A DNA stretch of 64,000 bases from Caproicibacter sp047833665 (GTDB lineage Bacteria > Bacillota > Clostridia > Oscillospirales > Acutalibacteraceae), in assembly GCA_047833665.1 (NCBI GenBank), contig CP181261.1, positions 2,232,001 through 2,296,000 of the forward strand. The letters run 5' to 3'. Below, piece by piece: positions 35,076 to 43,223 of this stretch (positions within the stretch are counted from its first letter, which is position 1; every line of letters starts with the position of its first letter). The translations under genes and the position numbers were made by a program. Below the pieces are notes generated by a model that worked only from the letters and a program-made list of their open reading frames with translations, searched no databases and was not told the origin of the DNA.

Positions 35076-35199
35076 ATATATGCCTCCTGCTAAATCTTTC
35101 CTTTTTTTCTGCAGTGTTTTCACTATACCTTATTTTTAAAGCAAATTCAACAAATAAGACAAAACTGTAAGAAATAAAGCGCATGGATTTTATTGGACT

Positions 35200-35227
35200 T
35201 TGCAAAACCGGCGTATCATGTTATAAT
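35200..35227 (+). promoter_or_regulatory. Promoter of the YbjQ-like gene
   Basis: TTGCAA (35200-35205), 16-base spacer, TATAAT (35222-35227), giving a ~130-base leader. Within the leader CGCACGA/TCGTGCG (35318-35335) forms a 7-bp hairpin with a four-base loop, 30 bases before the ATG. Confidence 0.55.
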
Positions 35228-35364
35228 AAATCACTAAGTATCATAATACGATTGCAGCCCTACACTGCGTAAAATTTGAAGCTCCAAATGAAATGGTCAC
35301 AAGATTCTTTCAGCGCACGAAGAATCGTGCGATAACTATCAAATAAAATGCGAAGGAGCAGAAA

Positions 35365-35679
35365 ATGATGATTTTAGTAACCACAGATTATATCGCCGGC
35401 AAAGAATTGGAAATGCTCGGAATGGTCCGCGGCAGCACGGTACAATCGAAACATATTGGAAAAGACATCACCCAAGGACTCAAATCCATTGTCGGCGGGG
35501 AACTGACCTCCTACACCGATATGATGAACAACGCCCGCGCACTTGCCACAGAACGTATGAAGAAAGAAGCCGAAGCACTGGGCGCGGACGCGATTGTATC
35601 AGTTCGATATGCATCGTCTTCCATTGTGCAGGGCGCGGCGGAAGTCATAGCCTACGGTACAGCAGTAAAGTTTAAATAA
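35365..35679 (+). CDS. YbjQ/UPF0145 family protein
   Basis: 104 residues. Small pentameric beta-rich proteins of unknown, possibly metal-related, function. Signatures: MILVTTDYIAGKELEMLGMVRGSTVQS, a helical middle with ARALATERMKKEAEALGADAIV (in part), and the VRYASSSIVQGAAEVIAYGTAVKF end. AAGGAG lies before the ATGATG start. Stand-alone. Confidence 0.9.
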   Translation: MMILVTTDYIAGKELEMLGMVRGSTVQSKHIGKDITQGLKSIVGGELTSYTDMMNNARALATERMKKEAEALGADAIVSVRYASSSIVQGAAEVIAYGTAVKFK

Positions 35680-35765
35680 TAAATTCATATTAATATTGAT
35701 TAACGATTTGGAAAGCGGGTACGGCAGAATGCTGTGCCCGTTTTTCCGGCAGGGGGATATCACAA

Positions 35766-36997
35766 TTGCATCAAAAACGAATTTATCCAACAGTAATCGT
35801 GACACCAAAAGCAGAGCGAAGCATTCGTTCGGGACATCCATGGGTCTACGGAACTGAAATCATCGGCGGTGATGACTGCACGGACGGAGCACTGACCGAT
35901 GTTCTCAGCAAACGCGGGGCCTATCTTGGCACCGGCTTTTTCAATTCCCATTCCAAAATCCGCGTGCGGCTAATTTCTCGCAACGCAAACGATAAATTTG
36001 ACGAAGCGTTTTTTGAGCGCCGTCTGCGCTATGCATATGGGAATACCGCAAATCGGTTCTGGCAAAAGAAGATTTGTCCTGCTGCCGCCTGATTTTTGGT
36101 GAAGCAGATTTTTTCCCGGGTTTAACCGTGGACCGTTTTGAAAACATCCTCGTAACGCAGACGCTGTCGCTCGGCATCGAAAAAATGAAACCGATGCTGT
36201 TTCGGCTATTATATCGCATTTTGACGGAAGACGGCCAAAAAATTGACGGCATCTATGAGCGAAATGATTCCGGCCTGCGCAATCTGGAGGGCATGGAGCA
36301 AAACTGCGGCTTTTTCCCGCTGGAAGGGCTGCCGATGCCGAATTTTAGCACAACCGTCATACATGAAAACGGAATCGAATATGCGGTGGATTTTGCAAAT
36401 GGGCAGAAAACCGGATTTTTCCTCGACCAGAAATACAATCGCAGAGCTGTCGCAGCTATCAGCCGCGGCAAACGCGTTTTAGACTGTTTTACAGACACCG
36501 GCTCTTTTGCGCTCAATGCTGCAAAAGCAGGTGCCGCCTCGGTTCACGCCGTGGATATTTCAGAAAGTGCCATCTCCATGGCAAAGGAAAATGCGGCACG
36601 CAACGGTCTTTCGGAGCAAATGACTTTTGAATGCAACAACGTATTTGACCTTCTTCCCACTTTGGCAAAAAGCAAAAAAGGGGAATATGATTTTGTGATT
36701 CTCGACCCGCCTGCCTTCACAAAAAGCCGGCAAACGGTAGCAAACGCTGCGCGCGGATATCGTGAAATCAATTATCGGGCGATGAAACTTTTACCGCGGG
36801 GCGGGTATCTTGCCACCTGTTCCTGCTCGCATTTTATGACGGATGAACTGTTCCGCGATGTCATTCGGCGTGCGGCTGCAGACGCGCAGGTATCTTTGCG
36901 GCAAATTGAAGCTAGGCAACAGGCACCCGACCATCCCATTTTGTGGAATGTGCCGGAAACATCCTATCTAAAATTCTATTTGTTTCAGGTTGTTTAA
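35766..36997 (+). pseudogene. RlmI/RlmK-type rRNA cytosine methyltransferase, frameshifted
   Basis: Class I SAM-dependent methyltransferase with an N-terminal PUA domain, related to 23S rRNA m5C methyltransferase RlmI. First frame: PTVIVTPKAERSIRSGHPWVYGTEI, PUA, to ERRLRYA. At 36033-36040 (TATGCATATGGG) the frame is lost; removing one AT pair gives RYAWEYRKSVLAKEDLSCCRLIFGEAD, which joins the second frame. That frame carries FFPGLTVDRF, DQKYNRRAV, VLDCFTDTGSFALNAAKAGA (SAM site), FVILDPPAFTKSR and a normal C-terminus. Reconstructed length ~410 residues is near the family norm. An internal ATG at 36074 could still start a PUA-less methyltransferase domain. TTG start at 35766 with AGGGGG upstream. 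Confidence 0.82.
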
Positions 36998-37142
36998 AGC
37001 TCAAACATCCCAGAGTTTTGGGATAGAACAGCTTGGTTGTAAAATCAAATATAATGTTTTATAATGGTGAAATAAATATCATTCTTATTTACACAAACAT
37101 CTTTAATATTTTTTCAAATCAGCAATCCAAAGGAAAAAGTTT

Positions 37143-38144
37143 ATGAAAAACACGATTTTGCCGTTTCTTTTCGCTGCTGCGTTCGTTTTACTGGCAGCTT
37201 GTTCTGCCGATACCAAAACGTTTTCCAACGTTGCGTCATCTAAATCCGAAAGCAGTATGCAGTCTTCTGCCTCTGCGCAGGTTTCGTCTGCCGCGGATTC
37301 AGAGACTGCTTCCGGCAAACCCAATACAACTCTTTCTTCATCGGAGTCCCAATTTTCATCTTCCCCGTTATCGAACGAAAATACTATCAGCTCAGCCGCG
37401 ACGGCTCCCGAATCCCAAAATGTGCAGTCGGATGAAACGCCCAAAACCGTTACGGTTACCATTCCCGAGGGATTTACTCTTTCTCAGATTGCCGCAAGGC
37501 TTGAGGCAAATTCGGTCTGCTCCAGTGAAGAATTTATCAACGCGGCTCAAACATACGACTTCAGTTATTATCCTCTTGTTGCAAAAATTGAGGACAACCC
37601 AAACCGCTGTTACAAACTCGAGGGCTATCTGTATCCCGATACCTACGAATTTTATATTGGCATGAAACCGGAGGACGCCGTCGGTAAATTTCTGCGCAAC
37701 GCGGAACGCCGGATTGGGGACAAATACTCCTATGATGGTTTTTCAACCGATGAGCTGATTACGCTTGCTTCCATTATTGAACGGGAAGCCGATGACCCGG
37801 ATAATATGAGGAAGGTGTCTTCCGTATTTCATAACCGGCTGAAAATCGGCATGATTCTGCAAGCAGACTCCACACGCGATTACTGCAACATATACTTAGT
37901 GCCGCAGTTTGGCGATAAATACAATCAATATTACAATACATACCGAGAACAATGCACCGGTCTGCCCGCCGGCCCCATTTCCAATCCGGGTGCGGATGCG
38001 CTTTATGCTGCGGCACATCCGGCAGATACGGATTACCTGTATTTTGCAACGAGTACGGACCACAAATATTACTACGGTGCAACCGAAGAGGAGCGCGATG
38101 CGCTGATGGCCGACGCCGGCGTTACGCCGCTCTATGCGGACTGA
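37143..38144 (+). CDS. mltG: MltG-like endolytic transglycosylase, lipoprotein form
   Basis: 333 residues. YceG/MltG enzymes cut nascent peptidoglycan glycan strands. Here the usual transmembrane anchor is replaced by a lipoprotein signal (LPFLFAAAFVLLAACS, Cys near 20), followed by a Ser-rich linker to ~residue 100, a LysM-like IPEGFTLSQIAARLEAN segment, and the YceG core: YKLEGYLYPDTYEF, LASIIEREADDPDNM with the catalytic Glu213, VFHNRLKIGMILQADST and GLPAGPISNPGADAL. The final YFATSTDHKYYYGATEEE is also typical. Followed after 41 bases by a MATE gene. Confidence 0.88.
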   Translation: MKNTILPFLFAAAFVLLAACSADTKTFSNVASSKSESSMQSSASAQVSSAADSETASGKPNTTLSSSESQFSSSPLSNENTISSAATAPESQNVQSDETPKTVTVTIPEGFTLSQIAARLEANSVCSSEEFINAAQTYDFSYYPLVAKIEDNPNRCYKLEGYLYPDTYEFYIGMKPEDAVGKFLRNAERRIGDKYSYDGFSTDELITLASIIEREADDPDNMRKVSSVFHNRLKIGMILQADSTRDYCNIYLVPQFGDKYNQYYNTYREQCTGLPAGPISNPGADALYAAAHPADTDYLYFATSTDHKYYYGATEEERDALMADAGVTPLYAD

Positions 38145-38185
38145 CAGTGCCATCCCATCCATGTGCCAATACTGAGACGGAGTGA

Positions 38186-39622
38186 ATGATCTGCATGTTA
38201 GCAACAACCGATGCACATAAACAATATGAAAAAATGACAAAAACACCAATTCCGCGCTTGATTTGCTCCCTCGCGGTTCCAACGATAATCAGCATGCTGA
38301 TTTCAGCCGCATACAACTTAGCTGACACTTACTTTGTCAGCCAGCTGGGCACAAGCGCAGCCGGGGCAGTCGGTGTGGATTTTTCCATTATGGCGATTAT
38401 ACAGGCAATTGGCTTTACACTGGGCATGGGTTCGGGAGGAGTCATTTCCCGTTTTCTGGGAGCTAAGAGAAACCATGAAGCTTCACAGGCCGCATCCACC
38501 GCTTTTTTCACCGCTGTCACAGTCGGTGTTGTCGTCATTATGATTCCCGGGCTGATTTTCAACCGCAGGCTGGTGCAGCTGCTGGGGGCAACGGATACCA
38601 TCCTCCCTTATGCGCAAAGCTATGCACAGTACATCCTTTTCGGCGCTCCGATTATGTGCGCCACTTTCGTCATGAACAATGACCTGCGCGCGGAGGGCAA
38701 GGCCTTCTTTTCCATGGTGGGTATCTCGACAGGATGTATTTTGAACATTGCACTGGACCCGCTTTTGATTTTTACGTTCCATTTGGGCATAGCCGGAGCG
38801 GCAATTGCAACGATTATCGGTCAGAGTGTCAGTTTTATCATTCTTCTTTATAACTATATCTGCCGGCGCACAATTGTCGGAATCAGTGTAAAAAACATCT
38901 CATACAAATGGAATATGTATGCTGAAATTCTGAAAACCGGCATGCCGTCCTTTTTTCGTCAGGGACTGGCCAGCATTTCAACCATTGCTCTAAATGTTTC
39001 TGCCGCTATGTACGGCGATGCCGCCGTCGCGGCTATGTCGATTGTGGGACGCGCATTTTTCTTCCTGCTCGCCGCTTTAATTGGGTTCGGTCAAGGATTT
39101 CAGCCGGTTGCGGGTTATAATTACGGAGCAAAATGTTATGCGCGCTTAAAACAAGCCTTTTGGTTCTGTGTTCAGGTTGGTTTTTTCGGTCTGCTGTTTC
39201 TTTGTTCCCTCTCATTTATTTTCTCGCCGCAAATTATGGCTCTGTTTCGCAGGAACGACCCGCAAGTGATTGCAATTGGTGCGCTTGCGTTTCGGGCTCA
39301 ATGTGCCGTTATGCCGCTTCAAGCATTTGTGGTCATTTCCAACATGCTGTTTCAGTCCATCGGCAAACCGAAACAGGCAACACTGCTGTCCGTTCTGCGG
39401 CAAGGCCTTTGCTTTTTGCCCGCCATTCTGATTTTGCCACACCTTTTTGGCCTTTATGGCGTACAAATCAGCCAGCCTGCTGCGGACTGCTTCACTTTTC
39501 TCATCGCGCTGTTTGTCACATTTCCTTTCTTGCGCAGCCTGAATGAAGCAATCTGTTCCGAGGAAAGTTTGAAAACTTCCGAAGTAACAGAAGAACTGGA
39601 AAACGAATGGCATAAAGCTTAA
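38186..39622 (+). CDS. MATE family multidrug/Na+ antiporter
   Basis: 478 residues with twelve predicted helices in two bundles. Exports organic cations or drugs in exchange for Na+ or H+. Typical segments: PIPRLICSLAVPTIISMLISAAYNLADTYFVSQLGTSAAGAVGVD (in part), GMGSGGVISRFLGAKR, ALDPLLIF, LIGFGQGFQPVAGYNYGAK. Close to the NorM/DinF-like branch common in clostridia. The Crp/Fnr regulator starts 40 bases downstream and may control it. Confidence 0.92.
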   Translation: MICMLATTDAHKQYEKMTKTPIPRLICSLAVPTIISMLISAAYNLADTYFVSQLGTSAAGAVGVDFSIMAIIQAIGFTLGMGSGGVISRFLGAKRNHEASQAASTAFFTAVTVGVVVIMIPGLIFNRRLVQLLGATDTILPYAQSYAQYILFGAPIMCATFVMNNDLRAEGKAFFSMVGISTGCILNIALDPLLIFTFHLGIAGAAIATIIGQSVSFIILLYNYICRRTIVGISVKNISYKWNMYAEILKTGMPSFFRQGLASISTIALNVSAAMYGDAAVAAMSIVGRAFFFLLAALIGFGQGFQPVAGYNYGAKCYARLKQAFWFCVQVGFFGLLFLCSLSFIFSPQIMALFRRNDPQVIAIGALAFRAQCAVMPLQAFVVISNMLFQSIGKPKQATLLSVLRQGLCFLPAILILPHLFGLYGVQISQPAADCFTFLIALFVTFPFLRSLNEAICSEESLKTSEVTEELENEWHKA

Positions 39623-39661
39623 AAATGACAATGAAAATACAACGACTGGAGGTATGCCACC

Positions 39662-40354
39662 GTGTCCTTGGACCAATCCGATATCATATTTCTGCGCCAG
39701 TCCCTCCCTTTCTGGGACCGTCTGTCAGAGCAGGAAAAACAGCTCATTCAATCCTCCGCGACAATTCGCAGTCACCCTGCAGGCAGCAGCCTTCATAACG
39801 GCGCAGCGGATTGTGCCGGACTGTTTGTGGTAAAAAGCGGTCAGGTAAGGACCTTCATCTTGTCGGATACAGGCAGAGAAATTACGCTGTTCCGACTGTT
39901 TGAGCGGGATATTTGCATATTCTCTGCCTCTTGCATGCTCAAAAATATCCGGTTCGATGTGTTCATTGAGGCTGTTCAGGACAGTGAAACCATTCTGATT
40001 CCAACTGCCGTTTACAACGAATTAAATCAGAAGTCCATCGCTGTTTCAGACTACACCAATCAGCTTCTGTCTTCACGATTCTCCGATGTGGTCTGGCTTC
40101 TGGAACAGATTTTGTTCATGAGTTTCGACCGCAGACTTGCTTTATTCCTGTTGGAAGAATCTGCAATCAGCGGCGGGGATCATTTAACGATTACACATGA
40201 AGAAATCGCAAAAAACATGGGCACTGCACGCGAAGTGGTCACGCGGATGCTCCGCTATTTTCAGTCCGAAGGATTAGTAAAACTTTCCCGCGGAGAAATC
40301 CGAATCCTCAACCGCAAAAAACTAGAAAGCATTTCTGCCGAACACAGAAATTAA
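39662..40354 (+). CDS. Crp/Fnr family transcriptional regulator
   Basis: 230 residues. N-terminal cyclic-nucleotide-type beta barrel (LFVVKSGQVRTFILSDTGREITLFRLFERDICIF, in pieces), long dimer helix, and C-terminal winged helix (ITHEEIAKNMGTAREVVTRMLRYFQSEGLVKLSRGEIRI). Cys residues occur at CAGLF, DICIF and SCML but not in an FNR-type [4Fe-4S] arrangement. GTG start after GGAGGTATGCCACC. Same strand and 40 bases after the MATE gene; probable local regulator. Confidence 0.9.
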   Translation: MSLDQSDIIFLRQSLPFWDRLSEQEKQLIQSSATIRSHPAGSSLHNGAADCAGLFVVKSGQVRTFILSDTGREITLFRLFERDICIFSASCMLKNIRFDVFIEAVQDSETILIPTAVYNELNQKSIAVSDYTNQLLSSRFSDVVWLLEQILFMSFDRRLALFLLEESAISGGDHLTITHEEIAKNMGTAREVVTRMLRYFQSEGLVKLSRGEIRILNRKKLESISAEHRN

Positions 40355-40389
40355 AATAAAGTGAATCGTCTGAAAAATGCACTCAAAAA

Positions 40390-40427
40390 AGCCCCTTTCC
40401 ACAGAACTTCCTGCAGAAAAAGGGGCT
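40390..40427. terminator. Terminator between Crp/Fnr and Rrf2 genes
   Basis: AGCCCCTTT and AAAGGGGCT pair around an 18-base loop, flanked by AAAAAA on one side; lies between convergent genes. Confidence 0.65.
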
Positions 40428-40437
40428 GATACTTTGA

Positions 40438-40884
40438 TTATATGTAGAACATGTACGATGATTCTTGATTCTGTCTTTCTGCTTCCAATTGAAGATCCAT
40501 CAGTGTGATATTTTGCAGGACTTTTTCCACCGCCGCATCTAGGGCTGAAAAAACGGATATCTGCATCGCTTTTTCAATATGATCCGCTTTCTGGGCAACA
40601 GATTCCGCTGTCTTTTCAAACAGCGACTGTTCCAGTGCCTGAAGGATGTTATAAACGGAAATTTTCTGTGGCGGTTTTGCCAGCTTATACCCTCCCTGCG
40701 CACCTTTAATGGCCAAAACCAGCCCTCCGCGCTTGAGCAGAGAAAACACCTGTTCCAAATAAATTTTGGAAATTCCGAGCCGTTTCGAAAGGCTAACGAT
40801 CGTTATGCAGGCATCGCTCTCATAACTTTCTGCCATACAGACCATTGCCGCAAGTCCGTATCTTCCTTTCGATGAAATTCTCAT
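40438..40884 (-). CDS. Rrf2 family regulator, CymR-like
   Basis: 148 residues. Rrf2 winged helix: MRISSKGRYGLAAMVCMAES, ITIVSLSKRLGISKIYLEQVFSLLKRGGLV, IKGAQGGYKLAKPPQKISVY. The three clustered Cys that hold a cluster in IscR/NsrR are absent, as in CymR, the cysteine-metabolism repressor. It is divergent from a cysteine synthase gene; in Bacillus and Staphylococcus CymR binds CysK and senses O-acetylserine through it. The gene context therefore suggests the same regulatory pair, by inference. Confidence 0.88.
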   Translation of the reverse strand: MRISSKGRYGLAAMVCMAESYESDACITIVSLSKRLGISKIYLEQVFSLLKRGGLVLAIKGAQGGYKLAKPPQKISVYNILQALEQSLFEKTAESVAQKADHIEKAMQISVFSALDAAVEKVLQNITLMDLQLEAERQNQESSYMFYI

Positions 40885-40914
40885 AAGAGCGCTCCTTTTT
40901 TATAGACTTTTTTA

Positions 40915-40943
40915 ATCATATCCAATCTTTTCGTTTAAGTCAA
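40915..40943 (-). promoter_or_regulatory. Promoter of the Rrf2 gene
   Basis: Minus-strand TTGACT (40938-40943), 17-base spacer, TATGAT (40915-40920), 31 bases before the start. Confidence 0.65.
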
Positions 40944-40993
40944 GCATGCCCCGGCGAAATCATACTATTTTTCTATTTTTGGTTGATTATACA

Positions 40994-41033
40994 TTGACAG
41001 GAGGCGGAAAAGAAACCTATAATAACCTATAAT
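40994..41033 (+). promoter_or_regulatory. cysK promoter with 10-bp tandem repeat
   Basis: TTGACA (40994-40999), 18-base spacer, TATAAT (41018-41023). The -10 is part of AACCTATAAT, which is repeated exactly in tandem (41014-41023 and 41024-41033), giving a second TATAAT ten bases downstream. The repeat may be an operator half-site pair one helical turn apart or an alternative start. Confidence 0.65.
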
Positions 41034-41078
41034 AAAGAAAATTATTAAGAAATGTGTAATTGACAGGGGTGGAACATT

Positions 41079-42005
41079 TTGATAGCAAAATCGGTTACGG
41101 ATCTGATTGGAAATACGCCGATGATGGAGTTGAGCAATTATGAACGCCTGCACGGGCTGCAAGCGGTGCTCCTCGCAAAACTGGAATACCTCAATCCGGC
41201 CGGCAGCGTGAAAGACCGTATTGCAAAGTCGATGATTGAAGATGCAGAAAAACGGGGACTATTAAAGCCCGATTCCGTCATTATTGAGCCAACAAGCGGC
41301 AACGCAGGTATCGGTCTAGCCTCAGTGGCGGCCTCCAAAGGATACCGCATCATATTAACCATGCCCGAAACCATGAGCATAGAGCGCCGGAAACTGTTGG
41401 GCGCTTATGGTGCCGAGGTTGTGCTAACCGAAGGCAACAAAGGAATGCGGGGCGCCATTGACAAAGCCTTAGAACTCCAAAAAAGCATACCGAATTCCTT
41501 CTTGCCCGAACAATTCTCGAATCCTGCCAACATACAAGCGCACCGTGAAACCACCGGTCCGGAAATTTGGAGCGATACGGATGGTAAAGTAGATATCTTT
41601 GTCGCAGGAGTCGGAACGGGCGGCACCATCACCGGAGTTGCCCAGTACTTAAAAGAAAAAAATCCACAAGTGCAAATTGTTGCCGTGGAGCCTGCCGATT
41701 CCGCAGTGATTTCGGGGAAAAAGCCCGGTCCGCACAAACTGCAGGGCCTTGGCGCAGGATTTATTCCTAAAACGCTTGACACCACACTGCTAGACGAAGT
41801 TATTCCCGTTCAAGATAAAGATGCATACCACACCGGGCGCGAATTGGCCCGCTGTGAAGGTATTCTAACCGGTATTTCATCCGGAGCTGCCGTTTGGGCC
41901 GCAAATCTTCTTGCACAACGTCCTGAAAACTATGGGAAACAAATCGTAGCACTTTTGCCGGACACCGGAGAACGCTATCTGTCCACGCCCTTTTATCTTG
42001 ACTGA
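41079..42005 (+). CDS. cysK: Cysteine synthase (O-acetylserine sulfhydrylase)
   Basis: 308 residues. PLP enzyme making cysteine from O-acetylserine and sulfide. Motifs: LIGNTPMMEL, LEYLNPAGSVKDRIA with the PLP Lys, IIEPTSGNAGIGLA (Ala for the usual Thr in TSGNTG), VGTGGTITGVAQYLK, GITSGAAV-type loop (GISSGAAVWAA). TTG start with GGGGTGG upstream; no closer ATG exists. The C-terminus ends in YLD rather than the usual longer tail. Divergent from an Rrf2 regulator and followed after 14 bases by tcdA. Confidence 0.94.
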   Translation: MIAKSVTDLIGNTPMMELSNYERLHGLQAVLLAKLEYLNPAGSVKDRIAKSMIEDAEKRGLLKPDSVIIEPTSGNAGIGLASVAASKGYRIILTMPETMSIERRKLLGAYGAEVVLTEGNKGMRGAIDKALELQKSIPNSFLPEQFSNPANIQAHRETTGPEIWSDTDGKVDIFVAGVGTGGTITGVAQYLKEKNPQVQIVAVEPADSAVISGKKPGPHKLQGLGAGFIPKTLDTTLLDEVIPVQDKDAYHTGRELARCEGILTGISSGAAVWAANLLAQRPENYGKQIVALLPDTGERYLSTPFYLD

Positions 42006-42019
42006 ATCGGAGGAAATAC

Positions 42020-42778
42020 ATGCTGGATCAATTTTCGCGCTCCCAATTATTGCTGGGCGGCGAAGCGATTAAAAAACTAAAAAACTCTGCGGTTGCCGTC
42101 TTTGGAATCGGCGGAGTTGGTTCCTATGCCGTGGAAGCACTTGTCCGCGGCGGAATTGGCTCCCTTGCATTGTTTGACGACGACCGCGTCTGCCTGACAA
42201 ATCTGAACCGTCAAATTCACGCCACGCGCAAAACCATAGGAATCCCAAAAGTGGAAGCCATGCGTGACCGAATTTTAGATATTAATCCGGATTGCCATGT
42301 GGAGCTTCATCAATGTTTTTATACACCGGAAAATGCAGGCGAATTTGACCTTTCCAAATATGATTATATCATTGATGCGGTTGACACCGTCACCGCGAAA
42401 CTGGAGTTAATCGTCCGTGCGAAACAGGCTGAAACACCGATTATCAGCTGCATGGGCGCAGGCAACAAACTTGACCCCACCCGTTTTGAAGTGGCAGATA
42501 TCTTTGAAACCAGCGTTTGTCCGCTTGCCCGTGTGATGCGGCGGGAACTTAAAGCTCGCGGAATTCAAAGCCTGAAGGTCGTATACTCGAAAGAGCCGCC
42601 TCTGCAGCCAATTGACGACTGCGAAATCAGCTGCAGAAACCACTGCGTCTGCCCGCCCGGCACGCAGAGAAAATGCACCGCGCGCCGAGCGATTCCGGGA
42701 AGTGTCTCTTTTGTGCCGCCGGTCGCAGGGATGATTCTCGCCGGAGAAGTCATCAAAGATTTGGCCGGCATTGAATAA
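42020..42778 (+). CDS. tcdA: tRNA threonylcarbamoyladenosine dehydratase
   Basis: 252 residues. E1-like ATP-dependent enzyme that cyclises t6A37 in tRNA to ct6A. Motifs: VAVFGIGGVGSYAVEALVRGGIG (nucleotide site, in part), DDDRVCLTNLNRQIHA, DYIIDAVDTVTAKLELI, and the Cys-containing CRNHCVCPPGTQRKCTARR loop before GSVSFVPPVAGMILAGEVIKDL. Probably cotranscribed with cysK. ATG start preceded by GGAGG. Confidence 0.93.
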   Translation: MLDQFSRSQLLLGGEAIKKLKNSAVAVFGIGGVGSYAVEALVRGGIGSLALFDDDRVCLTNLNRQIHATRKTIGIPKVEAMRDRILDINPDCHVELHQCFYTPENAGEFDLSKYDYIIDAVDTVTAKLELIVRAKQAETPIISCMGAGNKLDPTRFEVADIFETSVCPLARVMRRELKARGIQSLKVVYSKEPPLQPIDDCEISCRNHCVCPPGTQRKCTARRAIPGSVSFVPPVAGMILAGEVIKDLAGIE

Positions 42779-42856
42779 ACAAAGCAGTGAACAGCTTGTT
42801 TATGAAGTGATCCGGATATCCTATTTTAAAACAGCGAATTCATTGGAGGTATTTTT

Positions 42857-43219
42857 ATGAACGTCAGATTTTTGCACACTAACTTTACCGTACTGGATTT
42901 GGACAAGAGTCTGGACTTTTACAACCGCGCCCTTGGATTAAAAGAAGTGCGCCGCATCACTGCGCCGGACGGTTCATTTATTATTGTGTACCTTGGGGAC
43001 GGAGAAACCGACTATCGTTTGGAGCTGACATGGTACCGCGACCGCAAGGAGCCGTATAATCTGGGCGATAACGAAATCCATCTGGCCGTGAAAGTTCCGG
43101 ATAAAAAAGCAGCGTATGCCCTGCACAAGGAAATGGGATGCATCTGCTACGAAAACCACGATATGGATCTTTATTTCATCTCCGACCCGGACGGGTACTG
43201 GATTGAAATTTTGGATTGA
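42857..43219 (+). CDS. VOC-fold protein, lactoylglutathione lyase-like
   Basis: 120 residues, two beta-alpha-beta-beta-beta modules. FLHTNFTVLDLDKSLDFYNRALG, LELTWYRDRKEPYNLGDNEIHLAV (in part) and DPDGYWIEILD supply the metal ligands His/Glu/His/Glu of glyoxalase I. Removes methylglyoxal in known relatives; thiol cofactor in this organism unknown. GGAGGTA before the ATG. Ends four bases before sbcD. Confidence 0.85.
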   Translation: MNVRFLHTNFTVLDLDKSLDFYNRALGLKEVRRITAPDGSFIIVYLGDGETDYRLELTWYRDRKEPYNLGDNEIHLAVKVPDKKAAYALHKEMGCICYENHDMDLYFISDPDGYWIEILD

Positions 43220-43223
43220 GACG

